From positions 1-64,000 of the forward strand of contig JAGOBK010000006.1 in assembly GCA_017983465.1 (NCBI GenBank): DNA of 64,000 bases, read 5' to 3'. Under the pieces are notes generated by a model. It was given only the letters and a program-made list of their open reading frames with translations. It was not told the DNA's origin and ran no database searches. This DNA comes from Crocinitomicaceae bacterium. GTDB taxonomy: Bacteria; Bacteroidota; Bacteroidia; Flavobacteriales_D; Crocinitomicaceae. A program made the position numbers and the translations under genes. Below are positions 1 through 8,968 of the stretch, piece by piece; the stretch's first letter is position 1; every line of letters starts with the position of its first letter.

Positions 1-697
1 GTAGGTAGTTCAAAAATGCAAAAACCATCAAAATGTGTCCCCACCATCCAATGCGTTCAATAATATGAAGCGCATCGATGCTTAGGTTTTCAAAGAACAA
101 TGGTCCCATCCACGAGGAAATGGCAAAATCATAATGACCTTTCGCAAATTCGACATGAGAACCACCACGACTATATAATACTTCATCTGCACCGTTCATG
201 CTGAAGATACAACAGATCAATACAATTTCCATCAGTAAAATCAAGTTCGCATCTTTTGTCGGCCAACCCATTAACTCTTTCATGGTGAAACGAGGCAGTT
301 TCAACAAGTTTCTACGAATTAAAAACGCCAATGTCGCAACAAACGCTAATACTGAGAGGATTTCAATGAAACTGATCATGAAGGTATAGAATCCGCCTAG
401 CTTGAAGTAAAAGAAACGGTGATGACCACTTAATCCATCAATCGCAATTTCGATGAGTTCAATTTGCGTTATGATAAAGGCCACATAAAGTGCTAAATGC
501 AACAATGCTGGAATAGGTCTAGAGAACATTTTCTTTTGTCCAAAAGCAACCAAGATCATTGTTTTTAACCGTTCTCCTTTTCTGTCGGAGCGATCAATGT
601 CTTGTCCAAGTAAAATATTGTAGCGCACTTTCCATGCGTTGTACGCGAAGAATCCAACTCCCGCGCTTAAAAGAATGGCAAATAATATGATTTCCAT
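1..697 (-). CDS. (Fe-S)-binding oxidoreductase, N-terminal membrane part (partial)
   Basis: The frame opens at ATG 697 and stays open to the window edge, so about 232 N-terminal residues are visible and the C-terminus is missing. They contain several hydrophobic segments (near residues 2-20, 65-85, 105-130, 150-170 and 215-230), typical of the NarI/HdrE-like cytochrome b portion that precedes the cysteine-rich iron-sulfur part in heterodisulfide-reductase-like (Fe-S)-binding proteins. No iron-sulfur cysteine motif lies in the visible part. The start is 11 bases after the stop of the MCE-family gene on the same strand, so the two probably share a transcript. Family assignment rests partly on this neighbourhood, which I recall as common in flavobacteria; an electron-transfer role is inferred. 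Confidence 0.6.
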   Translation of the reverse strand, partial: MEIILFAILLSAGVGFFAYNAWKVRYNILLGQDIDRSDRKGERLKTMILVAFGQKKMFSRPIPALLHLALYVAFIITQIELIEIAIDGLSGHHRFFYFKLGGFYTFMISFIEILSVLAFVATLAFLIRRNLLKLPRFTMKELMGWPTKDANLILLMEIVLICCIFSMNGADEVLYSRGGSHVEFAKGHYDFAISSWMGPLFFENLSIDALHIIERIGWWGHILMVFAFLNYL

Positions 698-708
698 GAA
701 CGTTTAAA

Positions 709-1746
709 TTAATCTGGAATGGTATCTAACCATTTTTTGAATTTCACTTCTTCTTTCTCACTTAAAATAAGTCCTTCTGATTTCTTGCCGAACACAGAGA
801 AATGGATGTACCTGTTTGGATTTGCTTGAAGATCTGTCACAAGGTTTTGAAGGTCTTTATTGGTAACAACTAACTCGTTGTAAAGTTTTTCATCATGAAT
901 AAGTTTTCCAAGTGTCCCATGTCCATTCTCGACATCTTCCAAAACGAGGTTCAATTTTTTCACTGTTGTTTGTGCATCTAATAAAATGGACTTAAAGTCT
1001 GCGCTGACAAAGTCGTCAGTAATTTTGCGTGTATTTCCAATAATTTTAGACAATTCATCATTGCTACGACGGATATTCATGGTGATGGACTCCACGTTCG
1101 CCATGATTTTGGTAAATTGATTGCGTTCAGCAGCAACAAATCCTTCGATTTCGTTTGCAACGCGTCCCAATCGTTTGATCGTAATCTTCACTTCTTTCAG
1201 ACTTCCTTCAATCTCTGATGTAGCCGTAGTATCCCAGAAAGAGGACAATGAAATTACCATTCGGTCGATCGAACTCATCATTTTTTGAAGTCTTTGGGAA
1301 ATGGGATCGGCATATGCTTTTACCTGTGTAACCATGTCAATGGAAACTTTTCCAGGGATGACACTATTTTCTTTGTAATAACCTTTCGAAATATCCTGAG
1401 GAGTGTGAATTATTAAACATTTATTTATAAAATCTAGGGAACCTATTTCTACAAATGAGCCTTTTGGTAAGCGAATTCCCTTTTCTTGGATGTTAAAGGT
1501 CATTTTTACTTTTCGGTTGATGGAACCATTCGGCATGGATTTTATTCCGGTTACTTTACCAACAGTAACCCCATTCAGGGTAACATTGCTGGACACCATA
1601 ATTGACCCAGTATTAGGGAAATAGGAGCTATATTCGGTGTCTCCGCCTAGAAAACTATTGCCTTTTAGAAAGTTAATTCCAGCATACAATATGGCAATTG
1701 ATGCGATAGCAATAAGGGCGGCTTTAATTTCTTTTGTGAACTTCAA
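709..1746 (-). CDS. MlaD/MCE-family lipid-binding protein
   Basis: This 345-residue protein has one N-terminal membrane anchor (about residues 8-26), then an MCE domain (about 35-120, containing the GVTVGKVTGI stretch), then a long helical region with probable coiled coils (about 130-310). MCE proteins of this type bind phospholipids in the periplasm and work with an ABC permease and ATPase in lipid transport between membranes; no such partner is adjacent here. The only plausible start is TTG at 1746: an in-frame TAG lies six codons upstream with no ATG between, and the anchor begins immediately after. The TTG is one base after the amidase stop, which suggests translational coupling. Confidence 0.85.
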   Translation of the reverse strand: MKFTKEIKAALIAIASIAILYAGINFLKGNSFLGGDTEYSSYFPNTGSIMVSSNVTLNGVTVGKVTGIKSMPNGSINRKVKMTFNIQEKGIRLPKGSFVEIGSLDFINKCLIIHTPQDISKGYYKENSVIPGKVSIDMVTQVKAYADPISQRLQKMMSSIDRMVISLSSFWDTTATSEIEGSLKEVKITIKRLGRVANEIEGFVAAERNQFTKIMANVESITMNIRRSNDELSKIIGNTRKITDDFVSADFKSILLDAQTTVKKLNLVLEDVENGHGTLGKLIHDEKLYNELVVTNKDLQNLVTDLQANPNRYIHFSVFGKKSEGLILSEKEEVKFKKWLDTIPD

Positions 1747-1747
1747 A

Positions 1748-2920
1748 CTACTTTTTTTCTGCTAATTTAATAGCTTTTTCGATACTAATTCGTTCTCCAT
1801 TGAGGAAGGCTGCAACGAAAGCATGATTAAATCCTTTTTCGATGAGTTCGTTTTTGTAGTTTTTAGCACCGGAGAGGTCATTTTTGAAGGTCCCGGTACA
1901 ATACTTGAAAATGTTATTTTCTTCGTATTCAAATACCTCTAGTCCTTTAAACCTTGCCGCATTCAGGGCAACTTTTCGATCGGATGTTTCGATTTGTACA
2001 CGGAATACAAGTCCAGATGAATCAGCTACTTGAATTGGCTGTTCTGTTGTTTTTGGTTCCGGTGTTTTTTCAAGGACTTCAGCAGGACGATTGCTTACTG
2101 GTTTTCCCTCCATTTGACTTTTGTAATTCTCAAAAGCTCTGAACATGGCAGAAGACATTTTTTCTTGTCCGTCTGATGACCCGATAAATTTCTCTTCTGT
2201 CGGATTAGGTAAAAAGCCCGTTTCGATGAGGACACTTGGCATGGTTGTTTTATAGAGAACCAAAAATCCAGCTTGCTTTACACCTCGGTCGTAACGCCCA
2301 ATTTTTTTAAATTCTTTTTGTAAATATTCCGCAAATTCGATGGAATGATTCAAATAAACTGATCCTTGAAGTTGTAACTGAATAATGGCATCTGGGGATA
2401 AGTCAAAGTCCTTGTATTTTGCTCCTTTATCATCTTCTAAAACAATAATGGAGTTTTCTCGCTCCATGACGCGTTGCTGCGCCTCCGTTCTGTGTAATCC
2501 GAGTACATAGGTCTCCGTTCCATAAGCTGAGCTGCTTCCCGCATTGGCATGTATACAGATGAATAAATCCGCATTTGCTTTATTTGCGATGTTTGCTCGG
2601 TCAATTAACTCAACAAAAACATCGGTAGTTCGTGTGTAAACAACATTAATTTCTGGATATTTCGCTTTAATCTTTGCTCCTAGTTTTAAGGCCATTTCTA
2701 AACATACGATCTTCTCATGAGCGAACGAACCGTGGCATCCTGGATCTTTCCCTCCATGTCCAGCATCGATAACAACGGTTTTAATCCCATGTTTTATTGG
2801 ACCTTGTCCGTAGGAATTTAGGGAAACAAGAAAAAGAACCACCCATGCAAATAAATGGAGTTTTTGTTCGTTTTTCTCAAACAACTTGAATTTTGGTAGC
2901 TTTGTACGTTTAAGGCGCAT
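1748..2920 (-). CDS. N-acetylmuramoyl-L-alanine amidase (AmiC-like)
   Basis: This 390-residue zinc amidase cleaves the bond between MurNAc and the peptide stem, as in septum splitting. A signal or anchor segment (about 22-39) precedes the Amidase_3 domain (about 46-270). The domain shows VVIDAGHGGKDPG, with the first zinc histidine, the Glu of HEKIV, FICIHANAG with a later zinc histidine, and VLIETGFLPN with the catalytic Glu. After a Pro/Glu-rich linker the last 80 or so residues (about 305-385) resemble a SPOR-type peptidoglycan-binding domain; that part is less certain. It starts at ATG 2920, 22 bases from the divergent lptD start, and is followed directly by the MCE gene. Confidence 0.9.
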   Translation of the reverse strand: MRLKRTKLPKFKLFEKNEQKLHLFAWVVLFLVSLNSYGQGPIKHGIKTVVIDAGHGGKDPGCHGSFAHEKIVCLEMALKLGAKIKAKYPEINVVYTRTTDVFVELIDRANIANKANADLFICIHANAGSSSAYGTETYVLGLHRTEAQQRVMERENSIIVLEDDKGAKYKDFDLSPDAIIQLQLQGSVYLNHSIEFAEYLQKEFKKIGRYDRGVKQAGFLVLYKTTMPSVLIETGFLPNPTEEKFIGSSDGQEKMSSAMFRAFENYKSQMEGKPVSNRPAEVLEKTPEPKTTEQPIQVADSSGLVFRVQIETSDRKVALNAARFKGLEVFEYEENNIFKYCTGTFKNDLSGAKNYKNELIEKGFNHAFVAAFLNGERISIEKAIKLAEKK

Positions 2921-2942
2921 ACGACAAAATTAAGAGCCAACT

Positions 2943-5468
2943 TTGACCAAAAGAACATTGATACAACAACTTTTCTTCGTCACATTGTTAATAATGTGCA
3001 ATTCGTCTGTGGTTACAGCCCAGGACACCTTGTTTGTCAATGACTCAAGTATGCAGAATATCATCACCTATTCAGCGGATGAACGAATTTTAAATGATGT
3101 TGACAAAAAACAAGTCCATTTGTACGGAAATGCAAGGGTCGAAATGGAAGGACTGCTAATCACCGCAGGTTATATTTTATTGGACCTCAACGCGAACGAA
3201 ATTTGGGCAAAATACCGCTACGATAAAGACAGCAATAAAGTGGAGTTCCCGGTGTTCACCGATGGAGGAGAATCAGTGACTTGTCACACCTTGAAGTTTA
3301 ACACCAAAACAAAAAAAGGATTTTTAGAAGAATTAGCCATTAAGCAGGATGAATTTTATTTCCACATGGAAACTGCGAAACGACAACCGAACGAGGAAAT
3401 ACACTTGGTGAAAGGACGCCTAACTACTTGTGATTTGGATGAACCGCATTACCACTTTCAATTGAGTAAAGGAGTAATTGTTCCGAACGAACGCATTGCA
3501 ACTGGACCTATGAATCTTTGGGTGAATGGAATTCCAACTCCGCTCGGATTACCCTTTGCATTTATACCAACGAAGGAGCAAAAATCAAACGGTTTGTTAT
3601 TTCCGGAGTTCGTTCCTTTATCGAATTACGGATTTGGTATTCAAAATTTAGGTTATTACATTCCAATCAACGATCAATTGCAAACTGCTGTCTATGCAAA
3701 CTTGTATAGTCGAGGTTCATGGGGCTTGCGAAACGACCTAGATTACTCCAAGCGTTACGGATTCTCCGGTCGTATTTCGGTTGGATTCCAGCAATTTAAT
3801 TTGGGATTTCCAACAAAGGACAAAAACAATAAACTAAGCATACAATGGTCGCACAGAAAAGCGCCAAAGTCAAATCCATATTGGAGTTTTTCATCGAATG
3901 TGAATTTCATTTCGGATAACACAGCAAAAAATAACTTAGACCCGATTAATCCTGAATATTTCACCAATTCATTTAATTCGGATATTAACATCAATCGATC
4001 ATTCCCGGGGAAACCATTCAATATGGGTATGAAAATATCCATGCGTCAAAATTCCATCGCGAAAAACATTGCCCTGGTGAGTCCAGTGTTAAATGCCAAT
4101 CTTACACGTGTATTTCCGTTTAAAAACACCTTTAAAGCAAGTGATAAAAATTGGAAAAAGACCATTGAACGCATAGGAATCACGTATAACTTCGAAGGAC
4201 AAAACAGATCAAACTTTTCTGATCAACTATTATCTGTCGGTGATTTTAATGGTATTTCGCAACAATTCATGAATGGATTCTCGCAATCGATGTCCATTCA
4301 AACGACTAGTGGACTATTTGGAAATGCCATCAAGATAAATCCATCCGTCAATTATGGAAATAAAATCAACTTCCAACAGATTCAAAAGTTCTACGATCCT
4401 ACCGCGAATAAGTCTCAAAATGACACCTTGCAACAATTTGGAATGGCTCATGAAGTCAATTTCAGTATGAGCATGACCAGTGTTATTTATTCTTATTATC
4501 AATTTGTCGGCAAGAACAAACCAAAATTGCGTCATTTAATTACGCCTTCTGTTGGATTCCGTTACGTCCCGCAGTTAAATGAGTTAGCACAAGCAAATGT
4601 TGGAGTCAATCAATCTTTGGTGAAGTATTCTCCGTTTGAAAATTCCATCTATAGCGTCGGGAATAATCAAAAAGCAGCATTATTGAATTTTGGGATCAAT
4701 AATACCATGGAGTTAAAAGTGAAGTCAGACAAAGACACCTTGACTGGATTTCGTAAAATTCGTTTGATCGATCAATTGTCCATCAATGGAAATTATGATT
4801 TCATGAAGGATTCCATGCGTTTATCCAATCTTTCTTTGAACTTGAGAATTAGTCCAGCGGATTGGATCAACTTTGTTTCTGGCGCAAATTTTAGTCCATA
4901 TGCTTGGGATGCGAGCACAGGGAAAACAACCAAGGATTATGCATTCTCAAGTCAGCAAGGACTCGGTCGTTTTATTTCATCGAATCTCACCACTTCCATT
5001 ACGATTGCGCCGAAAAAAACACGTGAAAAAGTCGCAAACAGTACTTCAACGGTCAATGAGCAAAATTGGAATTCGGAGTTTAATTATTATGCTTTGCATC
5101 CTGAGCGTGCCATTTACTTCGATATTCCCTGGAAAATGAGCTTGTCTCATGTGTATACAATCAATGTGAATCAAAGTATTTCTAGCACGAATCCAGCTAA
5201 AAATATTTTTGCCCAAACACTAGTGGTCAGCGGAGATGTGAGCATGACAAAAAGATGGAATGTATCAGGGAACTTGAATTTTAATGTGCAAGAATTCCGC
5301 TTGACAAATGCTTATTTTTCCTTGAATCGAAATTTGCATTGTTGGGCCTTGTCTTTCTATTATGTACCGGTTGGTGGAAATAAAAGCTTCTTGTTTAGCA
5401 TTCGCAATACTTCTTCGATATTTAAGGATGCGAAGATTGAAATCAGGAAACCACCGGCATTATTGTAA
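2943..5468 (+). CDS. lptD: LPS-assembly protein LptD (OstA family)
   Basis: This 841-residue outer-membrane protein should insert lipopolysaccharide into the outer leaflet. A signal peptide ending near VVTAQ is followed by an OstA/LptA-like periplasmic domain (about 40-165; YSADERILNDVDKKQVHLYG region) and then by a long beta-barrel of alternating aromatic strands reaching the C-terminus. The length suits Bacteroidota LptD. I place the start at TTG 2943 because an in-frame TAA lies at 2931, and the first in-frame ATG (about 2994) would remove most of the signal peptide. It is divergent from the amidase gene and its stop is three bases from the convergent yihY-type stop. Confidence 0.85.
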   Translation: MTKRTLIQQLFFVTLLIMCNSSVVTAQDTLFVNDSSMQNIITYSADERILNDVDKKQVHLYGNARVEMEGLLITAGYILLDLNANEIWAKYRYDKDSNKVEFPVFTDGGESVTCHTLKFNTKTKKGFLEELAIKQDEFYFHMETAKRQPNEEIHLVKGRLTTCDLDEPHYHFQLSKGVIVPNERIATGPMNLWVNGIPTPLGLPFAFIPTKEQKSNGLLFPEFVPLSNYGFGIQNLGYYIPINDQLQTAVYANLYSRGSWGLRNDLDYSKRYGFSGRISVGFQQFNLGFPTKDKNNKLSIQWSHRKAPKSNPYWSFSSNVNFISDNTAKNNLDPINPEYFTNSFNSDININRSFPGKPFNMGMKISMRQNSIAKNIALVSPVLNANLTRVFPFKNTFKASDKNWKKTIERIGITYNFEGQNRSNFSDQLLSVGDFNGISQQFMNGFSQSMSIQTTSGLFGNAIKINPSVNYGNKINFQQIQKFYDPTANKSQNDTLQQFGMAHEVNFSMSMTSVIYSYYQFVGKNKPKLRHLITPSVGFRYVPQLNELAQANVGVNQSLVKYSPFENSIYSVGNNQKAALLNFGINNTMELKVKSDKDTLTGFRKIRLIDQLSINGNYDFMKDSMRLSNLSLNLRISPADWINFVSGANFSPYAWDASTGKTTKDYAFSSQQGLGRFISSNLTTSITIAPKKTREKVANSTSTVNEQNWNSEFNYYALHPERAIYFDIPWKMSLSHVYTINVNQSISSTNPAKNIFAQTLVVSGDVSMTKRWNVSGNLNFNVQEFRLTNAYFSLNRNLHCWALSFYYVPVGGNKSFLFSIRNTSSIFKDAKIEIRKPPALL

Positions 5469-5471
5469 GAA

Positions 5472-6374
5472 TTACTTGATGCCTTGTCCGGTCATCTTCC
5501 CAACCACATACGTGAATTTTGCTCCAAGGAAGACGATTTGTGCCGAATAGTGCACCCACGCTAAAGTGACAAACAGTGAATTTGCGATTCCGATTTTCCC
5601 AAGTACAAAATAATTTTGCAAGTAGTAGTTGATCATAAACTGACTGAGCACCAATAAAATGGAAGTGAAAATGGCGCCCTTGAAAGCGACATTCCATTGG
5701 ACTTTTGCATCGGGAATAAACTTAAATACCAAGGTGAAAATCATTAAGTTACTACCAATGGTCAAGATGTTCTGCAGCACAACAAGTGAAAAATCAACAA
5801 TGCCACTATGGTAATGATTCCAATTTTGAATGGCAGAAAAAATAAACACTTGGGCAAAATAAAAGAGGATGATAATCAAAGCGAAAACAGCGAGTAGTCC
5901 CATCGAAATAAATCGAAAGCCGATGATGTCCATGAATAAATTCTCTTCGTGTCTATTTTTCTTGGTAACCATAAAGAACTCATTCAAACTTCGTTTCAGG
6001 GATACAAAAAAGGCGGAACAGCTGTAAAGAAGAACGCCAACACTGATCATTTCAAAGAAAAAACTGGGTTTGTGCAGGGACATGCCGTTTACAACCTCCA
6101 TGATGGAAGAACTATCCTCCATGCCCATCTGATTTCGAAGTAAATCAGAAACCATTTCTTTCATGTTCTTCGGACCAACGATTCGACCAAAGATTGAACT
6201 CGTTAAATAAATAATAGGAATAAACGCAAATAGGGTGTAATAAGCCAGTGCTGCGCCATGATAAAATGCACCATCTCTAACATAGGTAATGAGGGCTTCT
6301 TTAAAAGCTGTGAATCCCCAGTACCAATTAAGTTTACTGCGTTTTTTTAACGATTTCGATTCCTCTGGTGTCAT
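5472..6374 (-). CDS. YihY/BrkB-family inner-membrane protein
   Basis: This 300-residue integral membrane protein has about six transmembrane segments. The family-typical GAALAYYTLFAFIPIIYL stretch lies near residues 40-57, and LAWVHYSAQIVFLGAKFT lies near the C-terminus. The YihY/BrkB family is widespread and its molecular role is unsettled; the old RNase BN label should not be used. ATG 6374 lies inside the 3' end of the upstream ABC ATPase gene, a 41-base overlap, and no better internal start exists before the first membrane segment. This implies coupled expression and makes it the last gene of the six-gene minus-strand run. Confidence 0.85.
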   Translation of the reverse strand: MTPEESKSLKKRSKLNWYWGFTAFKEALITYVRDGAFYHGAALAYYTLFAFIPIIYLTSSIFGRIVGPKNMKEMVSDLLRNQMGMEDSSSIMEVVNGMSLHKPSFFFEMISVGVLLYSCSAFFVSLKRSLNEFFMVTKKNRHEENLFMDIIGFRFISMGLLAVFALIIILFYFAQVFIFSAIQNWNHYHSGIVDFSLVVLQNILTIGSNLMIFTLVFKFIPDAKVQWNVAFKGAIFTSILLVLSQFMINYYLQNYFVLGKIGIANSLFVTLAWVHYSAQIVFLGAKFTYVVGKMTGQGIK

Positions 6375-7263
6375 TTAAGCGTTCAAATTGATAAAGTACA
6401 ATTGTTTCTCCAGATGCTGTTTGAAAGTAGTTGTGGTAGAGTCCACCAACAAAAATACTACGAATAAATTCAACGGGAAGAGCATCCTTCGCTGAAGATA
6501 CTTGGTATTCATCCGGACGAAAAAGAATGGTTTCATCTCCCAATTTCATCGCATTCACGGGTCCAAAAAGACGGGCTTGATGAATATTGGAATAATGGTA
6601 GTATAAAAATTCAGGCTTGTATTTTTTACTCAAAGTTCCATTTTTCAATATGCATATGCAATCGCATAGTCCAAGGACATCTTGACCCTCATGGGAAACC
6701 AAAATGATGGTGGTATTTTCTTCTTCTCGCAAGCGAATTAAATGCTCGGTTAGCCGTGCTCGTAAATTTGCATCCAAGTGACCGAATGGTTCATCGAGTA
6801 ATAAAATTTCCGGTTGATCAGCAATCGCTCGGGCAATTGCCAAACGCTGTTGTTCTCCCCCAGAGATTAGATGTGCTTTGGTTGCTGAAATGGATTTAAG
6901 GTCAAACAAGCGCAATAATTGTTGAACGCGCTTATCACGTTTGTGATTTGGCAAATGCAAAACAACTTCACGTAGATTTTCTTCCACCGTATGGTAAACA
7001 TCTAACTTGAAGTCCTGATTAACCATAGCAACGCCCTTGAATCCGGGTATCAACAATTGATGAACGCGCGGTTGAACTTGTTGATCGATGGAAATCTCAC
7101 CAGTATCTGGATCAATGAGTCCAGCAATGATTTTTAATAAGGAGGATTTTCCAGCGCCACTCTTTCCAACGAGACCGAGAATTTCACCTTGAGCAACGGT
7201 TAAATTTGCCCGTTTGATAATGGGTTTATTGTAGGATAATTGTATGTTTTTTAATACAATCAT
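6334..7263 (-). CDS. ABC transporter ATP-binding protein, orphan
   Basis: The protein has 309 residues. The ATPase domain (about 1-225) shows Walker A GKSGAGKSS, signature ISGGEQQRLAIARA, Walker B ILLLDEP followed by FGHLD, and the switch His in LVSHEGQD. The last 80 or so residues (about 230-309) form a beta-rich extension resembling the TOBE-like regulatory tail of importer ATPases such as ModC or PotA; that comparison is by eye. No permease or binding-protein gene is adjacent, so substrate and direction are unknown. ATG 7263 overlaps the preceding stop by four bases (ATGA), and the 3' end overlaps the YihY/BrkB gene by 41 bases. Confidence 0.88.
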   Translation of the reverse strand: MIVLKNIQLSYNKPIIKRANLTVAQGEILGLVGKSGAGKSSLLKIIAGLIDPDTGEISIDQQVQPRVHQLLIPGFKGVAMVNQDFKLDVYHTVEENLREVVLHLPNHKRDKRVQQLLRLFDLKSISATKAHLISGGEQQRLAIARAIADQPEILLLDEPFGHLDANLRARLTEHLIRLREEENTTIILVSHEGQDVLGLCDCICILKNGTLSKKYKPEFLYYHYSNIHQARLFGPVNAMKLGDETILFRPDEYQVSSAKDALPVEFIRSIFVGGLYHNYFQTASGETIVLYQFERLNDTRGIEIVKKTQ

Positions 7264-7691
7264 AAACGAATTAATTCTTTTGGGAACGATTTTGCTGCAA
7301 TGAAAATTCCTGGAGTTGGATTGGACATTGGTTCGTAATCTTTCAAGAAGATTTCAATCGTATAAGTTTCCTCCGTTTTATTAAACGTTGCAGATGAAAC
7401 AATGCTTTCTGAAGCACCTACATATACGTTTGGCGCGTCCGAAGAACTGATTTCAAATAAATGCATGTTTGGAATGTCGAATTGAAAAGCTTCATTGTTC
7501 TCATTCATTCCTGCAAGTGGATAAGCCACATCGGATAATTCTGTCACCGAAGTTACATCACTAGAAATAGATAATTCATCCTCCCATTCGTATTTGATGT
7601 TGTCAATGGATTGATTCCCTTCATGCTCTAAATCAGCTAATTCTTGTGAATATAAATCGTTTAGAAGGTAAATGTGGATCTTACAGTTCAT
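7260..7691 (-). CDS. Hypothetical protein, 143 aa
   Basis: I do not recognise this protein. It is acidic, has no clear signal peptide or membrane segment, and reads as mixed alpha/beta, with an Asp/Glu/Ser-rich stretch (about 20-55) and an amphipathic strand near TYTIEIFLKDYEP. Its reality is supported by position: ATG 7691 overlaps the LETM1-related gene's stop by four bases, and its own stop overlaps the ABC ATPase start by four bases. Such back-to-back ATGA junctions are unlikely for a spurious frame. It may be a cytoplasmic partner of its neighbours, but this is inference from gene order only. Confidence 0.65.
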   Translation of the reverse strand: MNCKIHIYLLNDLYSQELADLEHEGNQSIDNIKYEWEDELSISSDVTSVTELSDVAYPLAGMNENNEAFQFDIPNMHLFEISSSDAPNVYVGASESIVSSATFNKTEETYTIEIFLKDYEPMSNPTPGIFIAAKSFPKELIRL

Positions 7692-8968
7692 TTTTTGTCG
7701 TTGTTTTTTTCTATTTCATTCACTTTGAAGGCGGATGGCATTAATTCAGGGACAAGTTTAAGAATTAAAGGGAGAAGTAAGCTTCCTCCGGGTAAAAGAA
7801 ATAGTGCCAGTGAAGGCATTGTCTTTATTAAATCGAGGAATTGTGTGCGTACTTGTTCTTTTTCCTCTGCACTTAATTCTTCTTTGGTCGATTTCTGTAT
7901 CAAGGACATCAATTCCTTGCTTTCGCGCATTTCTTGAACCAGTTTATCTTTATTTCGACCTAAGATTCGAATCCACCGCTTGCTGAAAGCCTTAAAAACG
8001 TAACCGGTTTCCGTTTCTGATTGAAAAACGAGAATTTCATTCTGGTTCTGAAGCATGTAGGCATTACACATTTCAATGGACTCTTGAATTTCGGTACTTG
8101 TTAAATCAAGCGCTTGTCCGAGTGACGCCAATTTTTTTTGTTCCTCTTCATTCGGTTGATGTGTTCCTTGAATGAGAAAAAGTCCGAGTTCAACCGTAAA
8201 TTTTGAAAGTAATTTATCGACGACGTGTTCCTTTTTTAACACGCGAAGTGTGACGCCGGTCAATATCCTATTTTCAAAACGTAATTTTTTTGATTTTTCG
8301 AGTTCTGTTGAAGCTAAAAAGTGCCACAAGACTCGTTGTTCTTTATCTTCTGCGTTATCATCGGTATACGCCGCATAGATCATCCCATTCATCAGGGAAC
8401 TTGCGTAATCAGCGTAATGACGGGAAAAGGATTGAATGTTTCCCTCTAAAAAAGCGCGGTATAAAACGACATCGAGAAAAATAAAGGCGTTTGAAAGATG
8501 ATTCAACCAATAATTTGCACCAAAAAAAGTACTTTTTACTTGAATGCGGTGCGCCAATATTTCTTCGATGCTTTGATTGGTTTTTCCCGTAAACATTCGA
8601 TCAAACCACGCGAAAACACCGCCATCTTTAGTGTTGCCATAAAATTCGATGAGGTTTTCCATGAAAGCATCTTTATCGAATTCGCCTTGGTTTTTTCTCA
8701 GATAGGTAAACAACAAGGTCTCAAAAAGGAGCAATTTCAGTTTTTCATCGTTCGTGTATTTCGATGAGTCTAGTTCGTTTGTAAACAACAGGTGTAACGC
8801 ATTTCCATAGACAAGTCCTGTTCGATGCGATACAAAATGTGTTAAGTCTGTTTCCTTCGTTTGAATGAGCTCTAAATCCAAGGAAATGACTCCTTTTTCC
8901 AATAATTGAAAAAACTTGGGAATCCAATTTTTGGACCCGGGAGATATGCTGTTCTTAAGGGAGGACAT
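7688..8968 (-). CDS. LETM1-related protein (biofilm-associated type)
   Basis: This 426-residue protein ends in a LETM1-like segment: LALFLLPGGSLLLPLILKL followed by VPELMPSAF (about residues 385-416) matches the LETM1 domain signature seen in mitochondrial ion-homeostasis proteins. The rest is largely helical. Flavobacterial homologues carry the label LETM1-related biofilm-associated protein, which I recall but cannot verify here; the biochemical role is unknown. The frame could extend to TTG 8986, but ATG 8968 gives a normal N-terminus and overlaps the upstream barrel gene by 14 bases. The stop overlaps the next start by four bases (ATGA). Confidence 0.78.
   Translation of the reverse strand: MSSLKNSISPGSKNWIPKFFQLLEKGVISLDLELIQTKETDLTHFVSHRTGLVYGNALHLLFTNELDSSKYTNDEKLKLLLFETLLFTYLRKNQGEFDKDAFMENLIEFYGNTKDGGVFAWFDRMFTGKTNQSIEEILAHRIQVKSTFFGANYWLNHLSNAFIFLDVVLYRAFLEGNIQSFSRHYADYASSLMNGMIYAAYTDDNAEDKEQRVLWHFLASTELEKSKKLRFENRILTGVTLRVLKKEHVVDKLLSKFTVELGLFLIQGTHQPNEEEQKKLASLGQALDLTSTEIQESIEMCNAYMLQNQNEILVFQSETETGYVFKAFSKRWIRILGRNKDKLVQEMRESKELMSLIQKSTKEELSAEEKEQVRTQFLDLIKTMPSLALFLLPGGSLLLPLILKLVPELMPSAFKVNEIEKNNDKK

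Noticed and set aside
3755-4042. 95-codon minus-strand frame inside lptD
   Set aside because: Antisense to an unambiguous barrel-coding region; no start signal and no protein family.
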